A DNA stretch of 5,263 nucleotides, taken from Tardiphaga sp. Lineage in GTDB: Bacteria; Pseudomonadota; Alphaproteobacteria; Rhizobiales; Xanthobacteraceae. Position 1 is the first letter of the stretch. Every line of letters starts with the position of its first letter. The position numbers and the translations under genes are program-made. The notes under the pieces are model-generated. The model was given only the letters and a program-made list of their open reading frames with translations. It did not search any database and was not told the origin of the DNA. This document shows, piece after piece, positions 1 to 4,732 of the stretch. The stretch spans positions 1 to 5,263 of the forward strand of contig JAQGJF010000547.1 of NCBI GenBank assembly GCA_028290765.1, in the 5' to 3' direction.

Positions 1-438
1 CCCCGCATCGCCATGCTGCGCACGCTGACGGAGCTGAACCAGTTCCTGTCGATCGGTCTCATGGGAGGCGGAACCGGCGAGAAATCGAGCCTCGACGGCA
101 CCACGCCGTTGCGCCTGCAGGACCACCCCTTTTTGATTCCAGCGCGCGATCCGAAAGTCCAGCCGAGCCTCGGCGCGAAGGTCGGTCCTCTCGACAATAC
201 GCGCGACCAGGTCATGGCCTGTGTCGACATCGCCAGGCGCGCCGGCCTCGATTTCCTCGTCCTCGATCAGACCCGGCCGGACGTCGAGGTCCCGGTGGTC
301 AGAGTGATCGTTCCCGGACTGCGGCATTTCTACCGCCGCTTCGCTCCCGGCCGACTTTACGATGTTCCGGTTCAGCTCGGTTTGCGAGACCGGCCACTGC
401 CGGAAAGCGAGCTCACTCCGTTTCTTCCCCATAGCTGA
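1..438 (+). CDS. YcaO/SagD-type TOMM cyclodehydratase, C-terminal part (5' end outside window)
   Basis: This is the last 145 residues of a YcaO-family protein; the reading frame is open from the first base, so the gene starts upstream. YcaO enzymes use ATP to activate the peptide backbone and cyclise Cys, Ser or Thr side chains into azolines during TOMM/RiPP maturation in the cytoplasm. Seen here: a helix with RTLTELNQ (residues 7-14), matching the family's RxLTExxQ segment that contributes to the ATP/Mg site, then a DxTRPDVEVPVVRV strand region and the characteristic end PGLRHFYRRFAPGRLYDVP (about residues 106-124). The N-terminal catalytic motifs are not in the window. The C-terminus ends TPFLPHS, so the Pro-rich PxPxP tail typical of azoline-forming members is not intact. 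It lies 12 bases upstream of a SagB-type dehydrogenase on the same strand, almost certainly one operon, which supports a TOMM role over the housekeeping YcaO of ribosomal protein S12 modification. Family assignment is confident; the peptide substrate is unknown. Confidence 0.88.
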   Translation, partial: PRIAMLRTLTELNQFLSIGLMGGGTGEKSSLDGTTPLRLQDHPFLIPARDPKVQPSLGAKVGPLDNTRDQVMACVDIARRAGLDFLVLDQTRPDVEVPVVRVIVPGLRHFYRRFAPGRLYDVPVQLGLRDRPLPESELTPFLPHS

Positions 439-442
439 GGGG
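437..442 (+). promoter_or_regulatory. Ribosome binding site for the SagB-type gene
   Basis: GAGGGG overlaps the stop codon of the upstream YcaO gene and sits 8 bases before a TTG at 451. The nearby ATG at 444 is in another frame and too close to this site, so the TTG is the better start and translational coupling to the YcaO gene is likely. Confidence 0.6.
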
Positions 443-450
443 CATGCGGC

Positions 451-1917
451 TTGCGCGCTCCCGGAAAAACGCGAGGCCGACGGATCGCTCCGGCCATTTC
501 AGCCCGGCTGAGTGGTGCCGTCGTGCTCGAAACGCACGCGGACGGAACTATCGCCGCCAGCTTCGACGGATATTCGATCGGCCTGGGAAAGTTCAGCGCC
601 GGCGCGGCGGATCGCGCGCAGCAGCTGCGGGCGGGGCTGCCGCTCGCTTCCTTTGCGTCCGATCGCGGCGCCGACAGAGAAATCGATCTGCTGGTCCGGC
701 GCTTGGCCCGGCGCGGTCTCTTGGAATACCGCTTCGGGCCCGCCGGTGACGATAAGGACCAGATGGTGGTTGAACCGCAGGTTGCCGGGTATTGGCCGCG
801 AACGCCAAAGCTCGGCGATGCCGACATGATCGTGCTGTCGCGGTTCGCGTATTTGCGCCGGCGCGGCAATGAGATGATCCTGGAATCGCCGCGTGCCAGC
901 GCATTGTTCAGGATTTGCGATCCGAAGATCGCGACCGCCATCGCCGCGCTTTCCAGACCGCAACGAATCAGGCAGCTGCGGCGGCAGGCTGACTTTCCGG
1001 GGCGCGAGTTTCTCGCCCTGCTGGTGGATTGCCGGATCCTTTTCAAAATCGACGATGGCGACGATGGCCTGCGGGCGACCGAGGGCGACGACAACCTGGT
1101 TCTATGGGACTTTCACGATTTGCTGTTCCACACCCGCTGCACGGAAGGCCGGCAGGCCAATCCGATCGGCGGACTTTATCCTTATGCGGGCGTCATGCCT
1201 CCGCCACCGGCGTTGCGGCCGCGCTGGCCCGGCAAGAAAATCGATCTGCGCAAGCTCGCGTCCGTGCCTGCGGAAACGGGCTCGCCAGCCGCAAAGCTGC
1301 TGCGCGAACGTCATTCGACGCGCAACTTCGACGATCAGCATCCGATCACGCTCGCCGAGCTTTCGCGGTTTCTCGATCATACCGCACGTGTCCAGTCGAA
1401 ATGGAAAAGCAGCGTCGACCTCGGCGGCGGCGGCGGTCCGATGGTTGCGTACGCCGCGAGGCCCTATCCGTCGGGCGGCGCCAGCTACGAACTCGAACTC
1501 TATCTGACCGTCGCCAATTGCGAAGGGCTCGCACGCGGTTTCTATCATTACGATCCCGACGGACACGCGCTGATGCCAATCGAGGTGCGCACGGATGAAC
1601 TCGACGCGATGCTGACGGGAGCCGAATTTGCGATGGACGCTCCTGCCGCGCCGCAGATCCTGCTCACGATCGCGGCGCGCTTTGGCCGGGTTTCATGGAA
1701 GTACAGCGGGATCGCCTATGCGCTCATCCTCAAGGACGTCGGCGTATTGGTCCAGACGCTCTACCTGATGGCGACCGACATGGGGCTGGGTGGATGCGCG
1801 ATCGGCACCACCAATATCGATCTGTTCGCGAACATGACGGGGATCGAATTCCATGTCGAGGGCCCAGTCGGACAATTTGCGCTCGGCCGCGGCACCAAAC
1901 CGCGGACTTCCGGCTAA
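451..1917 (+). CDS. SagB-type FMN-dependent azoline dehydrogenase (TOMM biosynthesis)
   Basis: A 488-residue protein of the SagB/McbC type, nitroreductase superfamily. These cytoplasmic flavoenzymes oxidise peptide thiazolines and oxazolines to thiazoles and oxazoles using FMN. The nitroreductase-like domain covers about residues 280-488: RHSTR (287-291) is the usual FMN-phosphate contact near the domain start, PYPSGG near 346 is the family's conserved loop, WKYSG holds the Lys-Tyr pair (K417, Y418) known to be needed for catalysis in McbC-like enzymes, and GLGGCAIG near 449-456 is the C-terminal flavin-binding stretch. The first roughly 270 residues are the long N-terminal extension seen in many SagB proteins: a first segment ending RRLARRGLLEYRF, a second beginning LSRFAYLRRRGNE, then a WDFHDLLFHTR region and a proline-rich linker with four prolines. 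The start is TTG, chosen from the GAGGGG site 8 bases upstream; a GTG at 523 is an alternative. The gene follows a YcaO cyclodehydratase by 12 bases, the classic cyclodehydratase-dehydrogenase pairing. No disruption is visible, so azoles rather than azolines are the expected product. Confidence 0.92.
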   Translation: MRAPGKTRGRRIAPAISARLSGAVVLETHADGTIAASFDGYSIGLGKFSAGAADRAQQLRAGLPLASFASDRGADREIDLLVRRLARRGLLEYRFGPAGDDKDQMVVEPQVAGYWPRTPKLGDADMIVLSRFAYLRRRGNEMILESPRASALFRICDPKIATAIAALSRPQRIRQLRRQADFPGREFLALLVDCRILFKIDDGDDGLRATEGDDNLVLWDFHDLLFHTRCTEGRQANPIGGLYPYAGVMPPPPALRPRWPGKKIDLRKLASVPAETGSPAAKLLRERHSTRNFDDQHPITLAELSRFLDHTARVQSKWKSSVDLGGGGGPMVAYAARPYPSGGASYELELYLTVANCEGLARGFYHYDPDGHALMPIEVRTDELDAMLTGAEFAMDAPAAPQILLTIAARFGRVSWKYSGIAYALILKDVGVLVQTLYLMATDMGLGGCAIGTTNIDLFANMTGIEFHVEGPVGQFALGRGTKPRTSG

Positions 1918-1984
1918 CCGCCGCCGAACGCCTGTGCGAGGATGGAGACGGCTTCGATCCCAGCGTTTCAATCCGCCGTCAACC

Positions 1985-1989
1985 GGAGA
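1985..1989 (+). promoter_or_regulatory. Ribosome binding site for the SDR gene
   Basis: GGAGA lies 6 bases before the ATG at 1996. This favours that ATG over the upstream in-frame ATG at 1942, which would add 18 residues before the Rossmann fold that typical SDRs do not have. Confidence 0.65.
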
Positions 1990-1995
1990 CAAATC

Positions 1996-2694
1996 ATGGA
2001 CGGAAAGATCATCATCGTGACCGGCGCCTCCGGCGCCCTCGGCCAGGTGGTCGTGGAACGCGCCGTCGCCCGGGGCGCCCGGGTTGCAGCGGTGGATCAT
2101 GCATCGAAACCACAAACCGCCAACGGGCCGGACCGGCTTGAAATCGGCGGCGTCGATTTGTCGGATTCGGCGCAGGCCCAAAAAGCCATCGATGCAGCAG
2201 CGGCTCATTTCGGCGGACTGGACGTGCTGATCAACATCGCCGGCGGTTTCGCCTATGAGTCCGTCGCCGACAGCGCCTCCCAGGCGCAGCCGAACCAGAA
2301 CTGGGAGAAGATGCATCGGCTCAATTTGCTCACCGCGCTCAACGCTTCGCGATCCGCGATCCCGCATCTGGTCAAATCCAGCGCCGGACGGATTGTGAAT
2401 ATCGGCGCCATGGCCGCGCTGACCGCCGGCGCCGGGATGGGACCCTACGCCGCTTCCAAGGCCGGCGTGCATCGCCTCACCGAAACGCTGGCCGCTGAAC
2501 TCAAGGGCCAGGTGACCGTCAACGCCGTGCTGCCCTCGACGATCGACACCGCCGCCAATCGCGCCAGCATGCCGGACGCCGATTTTCGCAAATGGGTGAC
2601 GTCGGTGGAACTGGCCAATGTCATCCTGTTCCTCTCCAGCGACGAGGCCAGCGCCGTGACCGGCGCGCTGCTGCCGGTCAGCGGCCGGGTGTAA
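1996..2694 (+). CDS. Short-chain dehydrogenase/reductase, dihydropteridine-reductase-like
   Basis: A 232-residue cytoplasmic oxidoreductase with a single Rossmann fold. Seen: TGASGALG (9-16, nucleotide-binding glycine motif), an acidic residue at the end of the second strand (D34), which suggests NAD(H) over NADP(H), NIAG (80-83), N110, and the YAASK active-site motif (Y151, K155). The residue 13 before the tyrosine, normally the catalytic serine, is alanine (A138, codon GCC). The region LPSTIDTAANRASMPDADF (179-197), as I recall the family, resembles quinonoid dihydropteridine reductase, which also works without the serine and uses NADH. Length is normal for a classical SDR. The start is the ATG 6 bases after GGAGA. 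It lies 78 bases after the SagB-type gene on the same strand, so read-through is possible but membership in the peptide operon is unproven. The SDR call is firm; the pterin-reductase likeness is inference, and the real substrate may be another carbonyl or quinonoid compound. Confidence 0.9.
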   Translation: MDGKIIIVTGASGALGQVVVERAVARGARVAAVDHASKPQTANGPDRLEIGGVDLSDSAQAQKAIDAAAAHFGGLDVLINIAGGFAYESVADSASQAQPNQNWEKMHRLNLLTALNASRSAIPHLVKSSAGRIVNIGAMAALTAGAGMGPYAASKAGVHRLTETLAAELKGQVTVNAVLPSTIDTAANRASMPDADFRKWVTSVELANVILFLSSDEASAVTGALLPVSGRV

Positions 2695-2721
2695 TCCGCT
2701 GCGGCACGACGGCCTCTGCCC

Positions 2722-3423
2722 TTACATCTCTTCGAGCAGCTTCAACTCCGCGTTGAAACGAATGCTGCGCTTGCCGGCCAGCGCCGTCGCCGTGCCGGTG
2801 GCGCCTTCGTCGGTATAGGTGCCGGAAAAACCGATCCCCACTTCATACCCGCCGAACACCGGCCTCTCGCCATGGGTCACCGTATGCTCGTGATTGACGA
2901 TTTCGCCTTTCCACTTGCCGTTCGCGCTGGTGTAGCAGCCGATATAGTCGAAGAACGCGTCGCCGCCGCGTATCCGGCCGTCGTGCAGCACCATGACGCC
3001 GGTGTTGCCGCCATCGACACCGTCAAGCATCCGGATGTGAATGGAGTAGAGCCCGTTCCGGATCCCGTCCGTTCCGGTCGCGGCTGCGGGCGAGCTTCCC
3101 TCGTCGCTGATCGGGGTCATGACGGACCTGAAGGCGACGCCGGGCACCTGCGCGGTGCCGCCGGCGAAATGAAGCTCTTCGCCCTGCCGCCTCCCCTTCA
3201 GCGACAAGGTGATGTGGTCGATCCCGAACAACGGCCGGTAATTCGGATCGTCATGATGGCGCTGCGTCGACACCTCGACCGCGATGTCCTCGCCGGAAAT
3301 GTCATAGCTGCCGACGAACGCAAACGCCGAATTGCCGCCAAGCAGCTTCCCCTCGTGGGCGTAGATCACGCCACGGCCCGAACCACGCGAGGTGTGGAAC
3401 TCGACCTTGTAAAGTCCCTGCAC
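2722..3423 (-). CDS. Tandem GrlR-like domain protein
   Basis: A 233-residue soluble protein built of two similar domains of about 100-110 residues joined by an 18-residue linker rich in Ser, Ala and Gly. Domain 1 (residues 3-105) begins GLYKVEFHT and has EGKLLGGNSAFAFVGSY; domain 2 (124-233) begins GLYSIHIRM and has DGRIRGGDAFFDYIGCY. These shared patterns (GxY start, [E/D]Gx[L/I]xGG, then [V/I]GxY) fit the GrlR family, small beta-barrel proteins named after the negative regulator of type III secretion in enteropathogenic E. coli, which acts by binding a regulator protein. No signal peptide or membrane segment is seen. The start is GTG, chosen because GGAG lies 7 bases upstream and domain 1 starts at residue 3; the frame stays open further upstream but that part reads as low-complexity shadow of the opposite gene. 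It is convergent with the SDR gene (27 bases between stops) and divergent from the DUF2161-like gene. No secretion genes are present, so a type III role is not supported here and the function is unknown. Confidence 0.75.
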   Translation of the reverse strand: MQGLYKVEFHTSRGSGRGVIYAHEGKLLGGNSAFAFVGSYDISGEDIAVEVSTQRHHDDPNYRPLFGIDHITLSLKGRRQGEELHFAGGTAQVPGVAFRSVMTPISDEGSSPAAATGTDGIRNGLYSIHIRMLDGVDGGNTGVMVLHDGRIRGGDAFFDYIGCYTSANGKWKGEIVNHEHTVTHGERPVFGGYEVGIGFSGTYTDEGATGTATALAGKRSIRFNAELKLLEEM

Positions 3424-3430
3424 TGATTCA

Positions 3431-3434
3431 CTCC
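3431..3434 (-). promoter_or_regulatory. Ribosome binding site for the GrlR-like gene
   Basis: GGAG on the - strand sits 7 bases before the GTG whose first base is 3423. It sets the start just before the first GrlR-like domain. Confidence 0.55.
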
Positions 3435-3524
3435 GGCTGCAGCGCCTGCCGCCGTATCCTGTTGCCTCCCCGCCTTGCTGTCCCTCGGCGAGGAGGTGGA
3501 ACGATAGCACTTCCCGGCTACACT

Positions 3525-3540
3525 TGGCACGTGAGTCGCA
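3525..3540 (+). promoter_or_regulatory. Candidate sigma-54 (-24/-12) promoter
   Basis: TGGCACGTGAGTCGCA matches the RpoN consensus TGGCACG-N4-TTGCA with a single mismatch (C for the second T of the -12 element). The invariant GG (3526-3527) and GC (3538-3539) are separated by exactly 10 bases. The predicted transcription start is near 3551, just before an AGGAG ribosome site at 3552-3556 and the TTG at 3566. The resulting leader would be very short, and no enhancer-binding site was identified, so a chance match in GC-rich DNA remains possible. Confidence 0.4.
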
Positions 3541-3551
3541 GCCCGCGACGC

Positions 3552-3556
3552 AGGAG
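3552..3556 (+). promoter_or_regulatory. Ribosome binding site for the DUF2161-like gene
   Basis: AGGAG lies 9 bases before the in-frame TTG at 3566. The competing in-frame TTG at 3524 has a pyrimidine-rich upstream stretch and no such site, which favours the downstream start. Confidence 0.5.
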
Positions 3557-3565
3557 CCCTTCGTC

Positions 3566-4258
3566 TTGGAATCCGCGCTGTATTTGCCCGTCAAACGTTT
3601 CCTCGAAGGTCTTGGCTTCACCGTCAAGGGCGAAGTCGGCGGCTGCGATCTTGTGGCGCTCAACGGCGACGATCCGCCGCTGGTCGTAATCGGCGAATTG
3701 AAGCTCACCTTCAATCTCGAGCTGCTGCTGCAGGGCGTCGATCGCGCCGCCGCCTGCGACGAGGTCTGGCTCGCGGCGCGGATGTCGGTACGCGGCAAGG
3801 GACGCGAGAGCGACGCGCGCTACCGCAATTTGTGCCGACGGCTCGGCTTCGGCCTGCTCGGCGTCACCGCCTCGGGCGGCGTCGAAGTGCTGGTTCAGCC
3901 AGCGACCGCAAGCCCGCGCCGCAATCCAAAAAAGCGTTCGCGACTGGTGTCCGAGCACCAGAGGCGCAAAGGCGATCCGGCCTTGGGCGGCAGCAGCATG
4001 CGCAACCCCATCATGACGGCCTATCGGCAGCAGGCGCTGGCCTGTGCATCGGCGCTGGCGCAGGGTCCGCGGCGCGTGCGCGACTTGCGGCCCGATATCC
4101 CCGACGCGCCGAAAATTCTGCAGCACAATCACTACGGCTGGTTCGATCGCGCCGAGCGCGGGATCTATCAACTGACGGCGGCCGGACGTACCGCCCTGAC
4201 GCGATGGCCGCAAACACGTGAAACCGTTCACGAAAGCGGCGACGTCATACAGGGTTAA
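3566..4258 (+). CDS. DUF2161-type PD-(D/E)XK nuclease-like protein with C-terminal winged helix
   Basis: A 230-residue protein that I recognise as the alphaproteobacterial DUF2161 family, described as putative PD-(D/E)XK phosphodiesterases. Seen in the N-terminal half: YLPVKRFLEGLGF (6-18) helix, then GGCD (D28) and IGELK (E44, K46), which give the D...ExK arrangement of that nuclease fold. A conserved-looking LLQGVDRAAACDEVWLA stretch follows, then a basic linker (PRRNPKKRSRL). The C-terminal part (about 155-225) has the pattern of a winged helix: a helical RQQALACASAL segment, RVRDLRPDIPDAPKIL as the likely recognition region and YGWFDRAERGIYQLTAAG as the wing. This suggests a DNA-binding nuclease or nuclease-derived protein, but catalysis and substrate are not shown. 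No methyltransferase or specificity gene is adjacent, so a standard restriction-modification role is not supported. The start is ambiguous: TTG 3566 has a ribosome site and fits the family's usual beginning, while TTG 3524 would add 14 residues and overlap the sigma-54-like site. Confidence 0.78.
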   Translation: MESALYLPVKRFLEGLGFTVKGEVGGCDLVALNGDDPPLVVIGELKLTFNLELLLQGVDRAAACDEVWLAARMSVRGKGRESDARYRNLCRRLGFGLLGVTASGGVEVLVQPATASPRRNPKKRSRLVSEHQRRKGDPALGGSSMRNPIMTAYRQQALACASALAQGPRRVRDLRPDIPDAPKILQHNHYGWFDRAERGIYQLTAAGRTALTRWPQTRETVHESGDVIQG

Positions 4259-4392
4259 CAATTGCGGCCGACAAGCCGGGAAAAGAACGCTTGGGGAAAA
4301 CTACCAAACGACAAATTGCATGGCTGTGTTGCCTTACCAATTCCTACATTGCAATGCAGCATTCGGTCCTCTACGTATCCCATCGTCAACAT

Positions 4393-4396
4393 GAGG
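4393..4396 (+). promoter_or_regulatory. Ribosome binding site for the small unknown gene
   Basis: GAGG lies 6 bases before the ATG at 4403 and within the competing ATG start at 4391, which has no purine-rich site of its own. It therefore sets the start at 4403. Confidence 0.5.
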
Positions 4397-4402
4397 CCAG
4401 CG

Positions 4403-4702
4403 ATGAGCGAAGACTGGAATACCAAATATGGATCGCGACGCGTGCGGCGCGACCCGCCGACGCTGGACGAAGCCATCTTCGCCGCGATGGGAATTACCGA
4501 CGATCTCGACCAGCAGGCCGAGATTGCGGCGGCGCTGATGGGGATGCCACTCGAAGCCGTGCAGCCCGAAGTCAAGAAGGCCGGCCGCACTGCGGCGCGT
4601 TCGACGCGGGTGATCGCGGGCGAACAGGGCGCGCAGCGCTCCATCGTGGTCGAGCGCCGCGTCATCAGAAAATTCGGCAACGACAAGCGCGTCGGTTCCT
4701 GA
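4403..4702 (+). CDS. Small conserved-looking protein of unknown function
   Basis: A 99-residue, charged, soluble protein with no signal peptide, membrane segment or cysteine. I do not recognise a named family, although similar short proteins seem familiar from Bradyrhizobium-like genomes. Seen: a basic N-terminal stretch KYGSRRVRRDPP (8-19), a predicted helical core from about 20 to 60 with an acidic turn (ITDDLDQQAEIAAALMGMP), a basic Ala/Arg-rich segment, and a probable strand RSIVVERRVIRKF (79-91). The start is the ATG preceded 6 bases upstream by GAGG; an in-frame ATG at 4391 has no such site, and sequence before it looks intergenic. It follows the DUF2161-like gene after a 144-base spacer and faces the GNAT gene with 17 bases between stop codons, so it is probably transcribed on its own. 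The absence of Cys and of a leader-like N-terminus argues against it being the azole peptide precursor. Confidence 0.65.
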   Translation: MSEDWNTKYGSRRVRRDPPTLDEAIFAAMGITDDLDQQAEIAAALMGMPLEAVQPEVKKAGRTAARSTRVIAGEQGAQRSIVVERRVIRKFGNDKRVGS

Positions 4703-4732
4703 ACCGCGCGCGCTTTCGATCAGGCGGTTCGG
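4699..4732. terminator. Possible hairpin between convergent genes
   Basis: GAACCGC (4701-4707) and GCGGTTC (4724-4730) are perfect inverted repeats with a 16-base loop; one G-T and one C-G pair can extend the stem to 9. The stop codon of the small + strand gene overlaps the left arm and that of the - strand GNAT gene falls in the loop and its edge. No T-run follows on either strand, so intrinsic termination is uncertain. Confidence 0.25.

Noticed and set aside
372..1094. Open frame of 240 codons on the - strand
   Set aside because: It is antisense to the YcaO and SagB-type genes. Its product is Ser/Arg/Pro-rich with no family signature and no ribosome site, so it is a shadow.
1693..2472. Long open frame of 259 codons on the - strand
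   Set aside because: It lies opposite the end of the SagB-type gene and most of the SDR gene, both of which have clear family motifs. The product is a low-complexity Gly/Asp/Arg-rich string without a recognisable domain, as expected for antisense frames in GC-rich DNA.
2695..2721. Terminator between the SDR and GrlR-like genes
   Set aside because: Only 4-base stems can be formed in this 27-base gap and there is no T-run on either strand.
3424..3798. Upstream extension of the GrlR-like frame by 125 residues
   Set aside because: The added part is a Ser/Arg/Pro-rich string opposite the DUF2161-like gene, while a GTG with a good ribosome site begins right before the first GrlR-like domain.
3518..4261. 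- strand open frame of 247 codons almost coextensive with the DUF2161-like gene
   Set aside because: The + strand frame carries the nuclease and winged-helix patterns; the opposite frame shows none, so it is an antisense shadow.
4316..4357. Sigma-70 promoter with TTGCAT or TTGCCT as the -35 box
   Set aside because: At 17-base spacing the -10 positions read AATTCC and CAATGC, poor matches, so no promoter is called.
4403..4702. The small gene as the TOMM precursor peptide
   Set aside because: It has no Cys, few C-terminal Ser or Thr, no leader-core layout, and lies 2.5 kb from the SagB-type gene across unrelated genes on both strands.
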